From assembly GCA_016183775.1 (NCBI GenBank), contig JACPDY010000093.1, positions 1 to 64,000 on the forward strand: 64,000 nucleotides of DNA, in the 5' to 3' direction. Under the pieces are notes generated by a model that was not told the origin of the DNA, ran no database searches, and saw only the letters and a list, made by a program, of their open reading frames with translations. This document shows positions 37,830-45,401 of the stretch, one piece after another (the first letter of the stretch is position 1; every line of letters begins with the position of its first letter). The position numbers and the translations under genes are program-made. Source of the stretch: Bacteroidota bacterium (GTDB taxonomy: Bacteria > Bacteroidota > Bacteroidia > JABDFU01).

Positions 37830-39323
37830 TTGAAAATCGATCTCTTTAAATTAATAAAATCACTCAGCAAGGGCGAAAGAAAAACCTTTAATCTTTTTGC
37901 TAACTATTATTCTGATGGTAAAAAAAATTACCTGCGCCTGTTTGAAATAATAGATTCACAGAAAGAATATGACGAAGACTTTATTAAACAAAAGTTAAAA
38001 GATGAGAAAATTCTTACCTCACTTCCAAAAATCAAAAAGTATTTACTGGAACTTATTTTAAAATCTCTGCGGTTTTATTATTCGGGGAAAACCATTGAAG
38101 GAAAAATAAGAGAGCATCAGGCCAATGTTGAGATATGCAATACCAAAGGATTGATGAGAATGAGAGATAAAGTACTGGAAAGGGCAGAGCGTATTGCAAG
38201 AGTAAATGAAAAACACGAAATTTTACTGGAGTTGTTGAATAAAAAATTTAGCTACAAATCTGATCAACAACGTACAGATATACTTATTGAACAGGAACAA
38301 ATAACTGCAAAAATAATAGCGGTCAGAAAATATAAGCATCTTTCAGAAAAAATTGACGAACTGAAAAAAAGGGGGCTAATAAGAGATGCAAGTATGAAGG
38401 AAGAATGGGATAAAATATTTCGAGATCCCATTTTGAGCCAAGCCCACGAACCATCAGGGTATGAAGAAAGTTTGTATTACCACAATATGTGGGGAATGTA
38501 CTATGAACAAACGAATGATATTGCAAAAGAACTTTATCATTCGGAATCATTGGTAAAAAGGATGGAATCACGACCTGATTTGCTTATTCAGGATAAACAA
38601 AAATATATAATTATAGTCACTAATTTGGGAAGTGCTAGAGCCAAAAACAAAGAATTGCTGAAAGCAAATGAAACGTTGGAGAAGCTTATACAAATACAGG
38701 AGTGGGGACTAAGCGCAATAGAAACACACACACTTTCAAATTGTATTGCTATGACTTTTAGCACTTTGTTGGGAAGTTTTTCAAGAGCGAAGAGTTTTGA
38801 TGCAGGATTACAGTTGGCAAAAAAGGCAGAAATTTTTGTAAAGATGAAAAATATTAATATGCTTTTCAGGTCAATCTTGTATATAAATTTAGCGAGCATT
38901 TATATTCATTCAGGCCATTATAATTCTGCTCGTATTTGGAATACCAATTTGTTAAATGAATTAAACCAGAATTTCAGGGAAGGTTTGTACGCCCATGCGA
39001 AAATAATTAGTCTTATCATTCATTTTGAATTGGAAAGCGATCAACTGTTGCCATATTTAATACGTTCCACCTATCGCTACCTGTATAAGAGAAAAATGCT
39101 GTACAAAACCGAAGAGGCAATACTGCGATTTATCAGAAATAAATTACCAAAAGCAAATTCGCGAAAAGAATTAATTGAATTTTTTAAAGACTTTAAAACA
39201 GAATTGGAGGAAATTACCAAAGATGAATATGAAGCAAAGGTTTTAGAATATTTCGATTACATACGCTGGCTTGAACGTAAAATTGGCAACAGACCGGTTG
39301 CCGGAATAGCAGGGTTGGTATAA
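37830..39323 (+). CDS. Helical protein of a three-member paralogous family, 497 aa
   Basis: Third paralogue of the 18412 and 23152 genes. It has N-terminal LIKSLSKGERKTFNLFANYY, KYLLELILKSLRFYYSG at about 75-90 and C-terminal IRWLERKIGNRPVAGI. The start is TTG at 37830, directly before the conserved KIDLFKLIKSLSKGE; no in-frame ATG lies near. It is helical, basic and without a signal. Unlike the other two, it is divergent from an acyltransferase gene and not from a surface-protein gene. That suggests the family accompanies different target genes, as a regulator might, though no HTH motif is evident. Confidence 0.75.
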   Translation: MKIDLFKLIKSLSKGERKTFNLFANYYSDGKKNYLRLFEIIDSQKEYDEDFIKQKLKDEKILTSLPKIKKYLLELILKSLRFYYSGKTIEGKIREHQANVEICNTKGLMRMRDKVLERAERIARVNEKHEILLELLNKKFSYKSDQQRTDILIEQEQITAKIIAVRKYKHLSEKIDELKKRGLIRDASMKEEWDKIFRDPILSQAHEPSGYEESLYYHNMWGMYYEQTNDIAKELYHSESLVKRMESRPDLLIQDKQKYIIIVTNLGSARAKNKELLKANETLEKLIQIQEWGLSAIETHTLSNCIAMTFSTLLGSFSRAKSFDAGLQLAKKAEIFVKMKNINMLFRSILYINLASIYIHSGHYNSARIWNTNLLNELNQNFREGLYAHAKIISLIIHFELESDQLLPYLIRSTYRYLYKRKMLYKTEEAILRFIRNKLPKANSRKELIEFFKDFKTELEEITKDEYEAKVLEYFDYIRWLERKIGNRPVAGIAGLV

Positions 39324-39353
39324 ATATGTATATATAAGTGTAATCACCAATAA

Positions 39354-39386
39354 AAAAGCCCTCCTGATACTATCAGCAGGGCTTTT
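39354..39386. terminator. Bidirectional Rho-independent terminator
   Basis: AAAAGCCCTCCTGATA (39354-39369) pairs with TATCAGCAGGGCTTTT (39371-39386). It lies between the convergent ends of the 37830 and 39403 genes, with A- and T-runs on both sides. Confidence 0.85.
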
Positions 39387-39402
39387 AGGGTAAATATCAA
39401 AA

Positions 39403-39786
39403 TTATTTATTCCCCAAGTCTTCAAAACGTACATCGGAAAAGCTTCCATTTCCATTTGATGTATGATTAGCAGTGACAGTTGTGTTTGAAGTGGTTGGCA
39501 CAGCAGGAGAATTGGTTTTGATATAGGAAACAACTTCGTTCAGGCCCTCTACAAATTTTTCAAAATCTTCTTTATAAAGGAATAACTTGTGTTTCTCGAA
39601 GAAAAATTTTCCTTCTTCACCAAAACGTTTTTTGCTTTCAGTGATTGTAAGATAGTAATCATTTCCTTTTGTGCTTTTCACATCAAAGAAATACGTCCTT
39701 TTACCTGCACGAACTGCCTTCGAGAATATTTCTTCCCTCTCCGCAGTCGCTGTTCCATTTTTTTCAAATTCTGTCTCCATCGTCAT
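39403..39786 (-). CDS. DUF3276 PurA-like nucleic-acid-binding protein
   Basis: The 127-residue protein has the PUR-alpha-like core at about 15-92 (EEIFSKAVRAGKRTYFFDVK, NDYYLTITESKKRF, KHKLFLYKEDFEKFVEGLNE) and a low-complexity Thr/Asn/Ser tail. PUR-domain proteins bind single-stranded DNA or RNA; the Bacteroidota DUF3276 members are small cytoplasmic proteins of this type. It is monocistronic, with its own terminator (39354-39386). The start MTMETEF offers two ATGs six bases apart. Confidence 0.88.
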   Translation of the reverse strand: MTMETEFEKNGTATAEREEIFSKAVRAGKRTYFFDVKSTKGNDYYLTITESKKRFGEEGKFFFEKHKLFLYKEDFEKFVEGLNEVVSYIKTNSPAVPTTSNTTVTANHTSNGNGSFSDVRFEDLGNK

Positions 39787-39883
39787 AAAGTTTAAGTTTG
39801 TCGTTAATATTTTGGGTTTCGTAAAGGTATATAAATATTTTGATATTCAAAACAATATTGCAAACCGCTGATTATTAAATAGT

Positions 39884-41692
39884 TCAGATGGATGAATTCT
39901 CTTTTTCCAATAATTGCTTTTGGTGTAATTCGAAATAGATACCTTTTCTGCCCAGGAGTTCGTGGTGTGAGCCTTGTTCAACAATGCTTCCGTGATCGAG
40001 TACTATTATATGATCGGCATGTTTAACTGAAGATACACGATGACTGATAACGATGGTAGTTTTATTCCGCATCAGCCGGTTTAAATTGTTCAGTATTTCT
40101 TCTTCCGTTTCTGTATCAACCGCCGAAAGACAATCGTCGAAGATAAGTAGCCGCGGTTCCCTGATAATGGCACGCGCAATGGAAATACGCTGTTTTTGTC
40201 CTCCTGAAAGTGTAATGCCGCGTTCACCCACCACTGTGTCAAATTTTTCGGGGAAATTAATAATGCTGGCATAAATAGCGGCGTCTTTGGCGGCCTGTTC
40301 GATCATACTCCGGTCTGTTTTTAATTTTCCTGTATTATGCGCCGAAAAACCAATGTTGGCTGCTATGCTGTCGGAAAATAAAAATACTTCCTGCGGAACA
40401 TAGCCAAGCTGATCGCGCAGATCATACAGGTTAATGGTTTTAATATTATTACCGTCAATCAGTATCTCCCCTGAATCAACATCATAAAGCCGGCATAATA
40501 AATTAGCGATTGTTGATTTGCCTGAACCGGTTCGGCCAATTATAGCAAGAGACTTGCCCTGCGGGATCGTAAATGAAACATCGTTTAAAGCTTTAACCCT
40601 CGCCTGCGGGTCGAACTGTCCTTCGGCAGGCAGGCCTGAGTCTTTGTAAGTGAAGCTTACATTTTTTAATTCAATACCTCCCTTTATCGTGAAGGGTTCA
40701 TCCGTTGGTGACCTGATGCCGGGTTCTGTGTTCAAAAATTCATTGATACGCTGCTGTGATGCCGCCGCACGCTGTACCAGTGATGTCACCCAGCCCAATG
40801 AAGCCACCGGCCAGGTTAAGCGGTTCACATAAATAATAAACTCGGCAATATTACCGACGGTTATTTTCTCATCTATCGCTTCTTTGCCGCCTATGTAAAT
40901 GGTGGCAATGGTGCTTAACCCGATCATCAAAATCATGAACGGCTGGAAGAGGGAATCGGTTTTGACCAGGTCCATGTTTTTATCCTTATACAGTTCGCTT
41001 TCACGTTCAAAATCTTTATTCCAGTTTGCCTCACGGCTGAATGATTTAATTATCCGTATGCCGGAAAAAGCTTCCTGGGCAATGGTGGAAAGCTTTGACA
41101 ATTGTTCCTGCACCTTATTGCCTTTTTTGTTAAGCGTAGCGCTTACATAGTAAATGGAGAAGGCGAGAACAGGCAATGGAAGTAATACATACAGTGTGAG
41201 CCGGGAATCGATGTTTATCATAATGCCAATGGTAAAAACAAAGGTCATAATGGTATTAACAATGTACATAATAGAGGGGCCTATATACATGCGTACCCTG
41301 CCGACATCTTCGCTGATGCGGTTCATCAGGTCGCCGGTGCTGTTTCGTTTGTAAAAGCCTGTATCAAGTTTCTGATAATGTTCGTAAACATCATTTTTAA
41401 GGTCATATTCGATGAGCCTCGACATAACGATAATGGTTTGCCGCATGAGAAAGAGGAAGAAGCCTTGCAGCAAAGCCATTCCCAGGGTCATCAAAGCGAA
41501 AAAAAGTAATTTATTGCTGATGTCTGCCGGGGCATCAGCCAGGTTAATATCTTTTATATAGTCAATGCCTTTTCGTATAAATGTAATTGAGTAAACGGCA
41601 AAGTAGTTGGATATGCCGACAAAAGCGATACCCAGTGTCAATCGCCATTTATAGCGCAGAAAATATTTATTAAGTGTTAAAAGCGTTTTCAA
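39884..41692 (-). CDS. ABC transporter, fused permease and ATPase (MsbA/MdlB type)
   Basis: This 602-residue half-transporter has six transmembrane helices in residues 1-320. A linker and an ATPase domain follow (about 340-595) with Walker A GRTGSGKST, signature LSGGQKQRISIARA and Walker B LLIFDDCLSAVD, where the usual catalytic Glu is Asp, as in some heterodimeric exporters. It probably works as a homo- or heterodimer exporting lipids or drugs. Between the first two strands of the ATPase domain, residues about 353-365 (GLPAEGQFDPQAR) look like an insertion encoded by a dispersed GC-rich repeat (40598-40636). It is monocistronic and divergent from nusB. Confidence 0.9.
   Translation of the reverse strand: MKTLLTLNKYFLRYKWRLTLGIAFVGISNYFAVYSITFIRKGIDYIKDINLADAPADISNKLLFFALMTLGMALLQGFFLFLMRQTIIVMSRLIEYDLKNDVYEHYQKLDTGFYKRNSTGDLMNRISEDVGRVRMYIGPSIMYIVNTIMTFVFTIGIMINIDSRLTLYVLLPLPVLAFSIYYVSATLNKKGNKVQEQLSKLSTIAQEAFSGIRIIKSFSREANWNKDFERESELYKDKNMDLVKTDSLFQPFMILMIGLSTIATIYIGGKEAIDEKITVGNIAEFIIYVNRLTWPVASLGWVTSLVQRAAASQQRINEFLNTEPGIRSPTDEPFTIKGGIELKNVSFTYKDSGLPAEGQFDPQARVKALNDVSFTIPQGKSLAIIGRTGSGKSTIANLLCRLYDVDSGEILIDGNNIKTINLYDLRDQLGYVPQEVFLFSDSIAANIGFSAHNTGKLKTDRSMIEQAAKDAAIYASIINFPEKFDTVVGERGITLSGGQKQRISIARAIIREPRLLIFDDCLSAVDTETEEEILNNLNRLMRNKTTIVISHRVSSVKHADHIIVLDHGSIVEQGSHHELLGRKGIYFELHQKQLLEKENSSI
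40598..40636. repeat. GC-rich repeat inserted in frame in ABC transporter gene, copy 3
   Basis: This 39-bp block starts with CCTCGCCTGCGGG and ends with GGCAGGCAGGCC. It encodes 13 residues placed between two beta strands of the ATPase domain where the family normally has a short turn. It belongs to the CCTGCCTGCC family by its ends. Confidence 0.6.
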
Positions 41693-41711
41693 TTGAATTT
41701 CATTTTTCTAG

Positions 41712-41800
41712 TCACCAAAGCACCCAAACACCAACCTGTCCGCCTGAATAATTTTACCAAATATTTTTCGTGGGCTTTGGTGTTTTGGTGCTTTGGTGGC
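41712..41800. repeat. Inverted repeat CACCAAAGCACC / GGTGCTTTGGTG in spacer
   Basis: TCACCAAAGCACCCAAACACC (41712-41732) is complementary to GGTGTTTTGGTGCTTTGGTGG (41779-41799) with few mismatches. It lies between two divergent genes, so it is not a terminator for either. It is another spacer of this genome built from a short motif and its complement. Confidence 0.65.
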
Positions 41801-41811
41801 AAAAATTCACG

Positions 41812-41819
41812 TAACTTTG
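41812..41819 (+). promoter_or_regulatory. Candidate -7 box TAACTTTG before nusB
   Basis: An exact TAnnTTTG match 46 bp before the nusB ATG. TTG triplets upstream, contributed by the inverted repeat, are possible -33 elements, but none has the usual spacing. Confidence 0.4.
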
Positions 41820-41865
41820 TGCCTGTTCATTATATATCAAAAATACTCATTTTGCAAGGTTATTT

Positions 41866-42810
41866 ATGTTAAACAGGAGATATTTAAGAGTGAAGGTAAT
41901 GCAGGCCTTGTATGCTTTTTTCCAAAGCGATAACAAAGACCGTGGCAAAGGTGAAAAGGAATTGCTTAACAGCATTGAGAAGATCTATGACCTTTATGTT
42001 TACCTGTTGTTACTCCTCATTGAAATACGCGACCAGGCCGAGCGTATAACCGCGGATGCCAGAAATAAAAGACTTCCTACAGAATCGGACCTGAATCCAA
42101 GTACGTTGTTCATTGATAATGCTGTTGTTAAACAGTTATCAGAAAACAGCAGGTTGAAGAAGGAAGTAACTAACCGGAAAATAACCTGGCAAACGGACGA
42201 TGAATTGGTGCGCAAAATTTTAACCACAATTAAAAACAGCCAGGAGTATCAGCAATACATGAATGGAGGAGAGCACTCCTACGAAACAGATAAACAATTT
42301 ATCCTGGCTATCTATAAAAATTGTATCACCGATTTTGAATTGCTCGAGCATTATTTTGAAGAGAAAAGTATATACTGGGTTGATGACTTGCGCCTGGCAC
42401 ATAATGGGGTGCTTAAAACTATTGAAGGGTTAAGTTCTTCTGCGAATGATTTTGCTCTAATGCCTTTATATAAGGACGAAGCAGAGGATAAGCAGTTTGT
42501 CATTGACTTATTCAGGAAGACTATCCTTCATGAAAAAGATTCCGAGCAGGTGATATCTGAAAAAACAAAGAACTGGGAAGTTGAGCGTATAGCAATGATG
42601 GACATATTGCTGATGAAAATGGCCATCACCGAGATATTACATTTTGAAAGTATTCCCGTTAAGGTGAGTCTTAACGAGTATATTGAAATATCAAAATTGT
42701 ACAGTTCACCCAAGAGTAAAATGTTCATTAATGGTATACTTGATAAGCTGGTGCAGGATTTCAAAAGGGACAGTAAGCTGGTGAAAACCGGCAGGGGGTT
42801 GATGGAGTAG
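41866..42810 (+). CDS. nusB: Transcription antitermination protein NusB
   Basis: The 314 residues begin with LNRRYLRVKVMQALYAFFQS, the conserved NusB start, and end with a typical NusB C-terminal half (about 215-305: ERIAMMDILLMKMAITEILHF, PVKVSLNEYIEISKLYSSPKS, FINGILDKL). The middle insertion of about 130 residues is usual for the long Bacteroidota NusB. NusB binds the boxA RNA with NusE (S10) and supports rRNA antitermination. It appears to head a same-strand run of housekeeping genes (nusB, DUF1573, yajC, YbbR, coaE, nnr) extending to about 46.9 kb. Confidence 0.93.
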   Translation: MLNRRYLRVKVMQALYAFFQSDNKDRGKGEKELLNSIEKIYDLYVYLLLLLIEIRDQAERITADARNKRLPTESDLNPSTLFIDNAVVKQLSENSRLKKEVTNRKITWQTDDELVRKILTTIKNSQEYQQYMNGGEHSYETDKQFILAIYKNCITDFELLEHYFEEKSIYWVDDLRLAHNGVLKTIEGLSSSANDFALMPLYKDEAEDKQFVIDLFRKTILHEKDSEQVISEKTKNWEVERIAMMDILLMKMAITEILHFESIPVKVSLNEYIEISKLYSSPKSKMFINGILDKLVQDFKRDSKLVKTGRGLME

Positions 42811-42943
42811 GAACTTATTAAAGTTTCTTCTGTGGATTAAGAGAACATTGTTCAATTTATTATTTTTGAGTAAAATTTGATTCAAATGAGTAGAGATAGA
42901 ATTTCATTGTTTTTTTTAATCCAAAACTGTTACGACCGATGCT

Positions 42944-43315
42944 GTGAACATTACCGCGACCGCTTCTGAGAATAAAACCGATCCCGGCTCTCAGCCGCAG
43001 TTTAGTTTCGCGGTAGAGTCGCATGATTTTGGAAAAATAACACAGGGAGAGAAAGTTTCCTATTCATTTAAATTCAGAAATACAGGTGGAAGTGATCTTG
43101 TCATTGCCGAAGCACATGCGAGTTGCGGCTGTACTGTGCCGCAGTATTCAAGGGCTCCCATTCCTCCCGGAAGTGAAGGTATTATTGATGTTACATTTGA
43201 CAGTGATGGCAAATCGGGTAAGGTAGAAAAAACAGTGACTATTACAGCGAACACATCACCTAATACCAAAGTTTTAAAAATAATAGCGCAAATTGAAGTG
43301 CCTGAAGAGAAGTAA
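42944..43315 (+). CDS. DUF1573 domain protein
   Basis: Residues about 20-118 are a DUF1573 Ig-like domain: FSFAVESHDFGKITQGEKVS, FRNTGGSDLVI, ASCGCTVPQYSRAPIPPGSEG and VTFDSDGKSGK. Members are usually secreted or lipoproteins. The GTG start used here gives no signal peptide, and an in-frame TAA lies just upstream, so export is not supported as the sequence stands. A short frame from an ATG at 42886 has a hydrophobic beginning (RISLFFLI), but in a different phase. Function is unknown; in this phylum it commonly lies near yajC. Confidence 0.82.
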   Translation: MNITATASENKTDPGSQPQFSFAVESHDFGKITQGEKVSYSFKFRNTGGSDLVIAEAHASCGCTVPQYSRAPIPPGSEGIIDVTFDSDGKSGKVEKTVTITANTSPNTKVLKIIAQIEVPEEK

Positions 43316-43352
43316 TTTTCAATTTTAATTTAACTAATAATAAATCTGTTCT

Positions 43353-43679
43353 ATGAATCTGTTACACATTTTACTCATGGGTCCTCCTGCAAAAGGTGGG
43401 GGCTTTGACATTATGGGAATGTTACCCCTGTTATTGATCATTGTTGTATTTTACTTTTTTATGATCCGTCCGCAGCTAAAAAAGGCGAAGGATCAGAAAA
43501 AATACCGTGAAGAACTTAAGAAGGGTGATAAGGTTATTACCATTGGCGGGATACATGGCAAAATTGTTGAGATGAATGATAAAACATTCGTTATCGAAGT
43601 GGAGGGTGGTGTGCGTTTGAAGATCGAGAAATCTGCTGTATCAATGGAGTTTTCGGCTAACTTGAACCAGGGTACTTAA
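43353..43679 (+). CDS. yajC: Preprotein translocase subunit YajC
   Basis: One N-terminal transmembrane helix ([20 protein letters not shown], about 21-40) is followed by the conserved YajC cytoplasmic part: [36 protein letters not shown] and [16 protein letters not shown]. Length (108 residues) is normal. YajC associates with SecDF in the Sec translocon of the inner membrane. It lies 37 bp after the DUF1573 gene, with the YbbR-domain gene after it. Confidence 0.93.
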   Translation: MNLLHILLMGPPAKGGGFDIMGMLPLLLIIVVFYFFMIRPQLKKAKDQKKYREELKKGDKVITIGGIHGKIVEMNDKTFVIEVEGGVRLKIEKSAVSMEFSANLNQGT

Positions 43680-43680
43680 T

Positions 43681-43773
43681 AGTTGTTGGTTGATTGTTGT
43701 CAGTTGTTAGTTTTTCTATCTATAAATTAGTTCATAATAACCGACAACCAACAACCGGCAACCGGCAACTAAC
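43681..43773. repeat. Inverted repeat of GTTGTTGGTTG / CAACCAACAAC type
   Basis: AGTTGTTGGTTGATTGTTG (43681-43699) is complementary to CGACAACCAACAACCGGCAAC (43742-43762). It fills the spacer between yajC and the YbbR gene and belongs to the same motif family as the convergent-gene spacers at 19931 and 24691. Confidence 0.65.
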
Positions 43774-43777
43774 ATCT

Positions 43778-44767
43778 TTGAAAACCAATCTTTTAAAATT
43801 ATTCCGGCGCAGCACTGACGGTGGTAACGTGAGGCTGAATAGAAAGCTGATCACTTTTCTGATCTGTATATTTTTGTCGCTCTTTTTCTGGTTCATTACT
43901 ACGTTTAGTAAGGATTATAATTCAATCATCACCTTTCCGGTGACCTATCTTAATATTCCTAAATCAAAGGTCATTGTTAATCATTTGCCGGAGAACATTG
44001 ATATAGAGATCAACGCCAGCGGCTTTACCATTCTTTATTATAAACTTCGTAACGCGACACAGTCAATAAGGATCGATCTCAAAGAACTTCGCCCTTTAAA
44101 AGATGCCCCGGGCTATTATTTTGCAGTGAATAACAGGTTGGAAAAAATAGGCAGGCAATTTGGCAGCAAGATCAAGGTGCTTAAAATTGTTCCTGATACT
44201 TTATTTGTTAATTACAGCAAACGTCTTAGTAAAACGGTTCCGGTAAAATTAAATGCGAACATAACTTATAATAAAGAATATCAGCTGAAGGACAGCATTC
44301 GTCTTATACCGGATAAAGTAACGATCTCGGGTCCTGAAGAGCGCGTGCTTAAACTAAAATATGCAGAGACCGAGCTGGTGAAACTGGAGGACGTGGATAG
44401 TGAAATAAAAAAGGATATTAAATTGATCCTGGCAAATGATACGTCTTTGGTGCAGGTTTCAAATTCGACTGTTGAGCTGATCGTACCCGTTACAAAATTC
44501 ACGGAAGCGACCCTGGAAATACCGGTTCAGGTCGATAATTTACCTAAGGGTTATTCGTTGAAGGTATTTCCTGACAAGATTTCTGTAAAGTTTATTGTTC
44601 CATTTGATGAGTTTGAGAAAATGGACGCTTCCGCATTTCGTGCCCGTGTTGATTACTCGAAGAAAACAGGCAGCAAAAAATTAAAGGTTGAAATTGTTAA
44701 AAAACCATCAAATATTAAATCCCTCAAAGTAAATCCTGAGAAAGTTGAATTTTTAGTTCGTAAATAA
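43778..44767 (+). CDS. YbbR-like domain membrane-anchored protein
   Basis: I start at TTG 43778 (KTNLLKLFRRSTDGG). The alternative in-frame ATG at 43694 would translate the CAACCAACAAC repeat. The protein (329 residues) has a membrane anchor (KLITFLICIFLSLFFWFITT, about 23-42), then YbbR-like beta domains (about 50-260) with FPVTYLNIPKSKVIVNHLPE and KTVPVKLNANITYNKEYQLK, and repeats of P.KV.I.GPEE type. YbbR-domain proteins are poorly characterised; in Firmicutes CdaR regulates the c-di-AMP cyclase. The stop overlaps the coaE start by one base (TAATG), so the two are translationally coupled. Confidence 0.85.
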   Translation: MKTNLLKLFRRSTDGGNVRLNRKLITFLICIFLSLFFWFITTFSKDYNSIITFPVTYLNIPKSKVIVNHLPENIDIEINASGFTILYYKLRNATQSIRIDLKELRPLKDAPGYYFAVNNRLEKIGRQFGSKIKVLKIVPDTLFVNYSKRLSKTVPVKLNANITYNKEYQLKDSIRLIPDKVTISGPEERVLKLKYAETELVKLEDVDSEIKKDIKLILANDTSLVQVSNSTVELIVPVTKFTEATLEIPVQVDNLPKGYSLKVFPDKISVKFIVPFDEFEKMDASAFRARVDYSKKTGSKKLKVEIVKKPSNIKSLKVNPEKVEFLVRK

Positions 44768-45354
44768 TGTTAAGAATTGGAGTCACCGGAGGTATTGGAA
44801 GCGGTAAAACCCTTGTCTGCAAAATATTTGAAAAATTGGGTGTTCCTGTTTATTATGCGGATGTGGCAGCCACTGAGGTATTTTACCGGAAAGATATTCA
44901 ACAACGGATCATACAGGTTTTTGGTGAGGAGCTAATTGATGATAAAGGATTCGTCGATCGTAAAAAATTATCGGATCTTGTATTCAATGATAAGCCTTTA
45001 TTGGAAAAGCTCAATGCTATTATTCATCCTGCCGTGGCACTTGATGTGGAAAATTGGAGCAGGAGAAATGCCCAGGCGAAATACGCGTTGAAAGAAGCTG
45101 CTATACTTTTTGAGAGCGGTACAAATAAGCAACTGGATAAGGTTATCACTGTTACAGCTCCCGTTGATCTTAAGATCGTTCGCGTTATGAAACGTGAAGG
45201 CTGGAGCAGGGAAGAAGTTGAAAAGCGTATGCTGAACCAATGGAGTGATGAAGAAAAAATAAAACGTTCTGATTTTGTGATCTATAATGATGAGCAGCAG
45301 CTTGTCATTCCGCAGGTGCTTGCTATTCATGAGCAATTGTTAAAGTTAATTTAA
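44767..45354 (+). CDS. coaE: Dephospho-CoA kinase
   Basis: The 195 residues start with the P-loop LRIGVTGGIGSGKT and contain the family's PVYYADVAATEV (CoA-binding DxxA region), AIIHPAV motif, LLFESG-type loop (AAILFESGTNKQLDKVITV) and the lid with REGWSREEVEKRMLNQWSDEEKIKRSDFVIYN. It phosphorylates the 3' hydroxyl of dephospho-CoA in the last step of coenzyme A synthesis. The ATG overlaps the stop of the YbbR gene. A perfect 31-bp palindrome follows the stop. Confidence 0.95.
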   Translation: MLRIGVTGGIGSGKTLVCKIFEKLGVPVYYADVAATEVFYRKDIQQRIIQVFGEELIDDKGFVDRKKLSDLVFNDKPLLEKLNAIIHPAVALDVENWSRRNAQAKYALKEAAILFESGTNKQLDKVITVTAPVDLKIVRVMKREGWSREEVEKRMLNQWSDEEKIKRSDFVIYNDEQQLVIPQVLAIHEQLLKLI

Positions 45355-45359
45355 ACAGA

Positions 45360-45390
45360 GGGATGTCATCGCTTTAAGCGATGACATCCC
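45360..45390. repeat. Perfect palindrome with 15-bp arms, solo relative of the 11474 element
   Basis: GGGATGTCATCGCTT (45360-45374) and AAGCGATGACATCCC (45376-45390) are exact complements around one T. The sequence resembles the terminal repeat of the 285-bp element at 11474 (GGGATGACATCGCTT on its right end). It could also end transcription of coaE, though no T-run follows. Confidence 0.75.
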
Positions 45391-45401
45391 TTGAATGTCC
45401 A

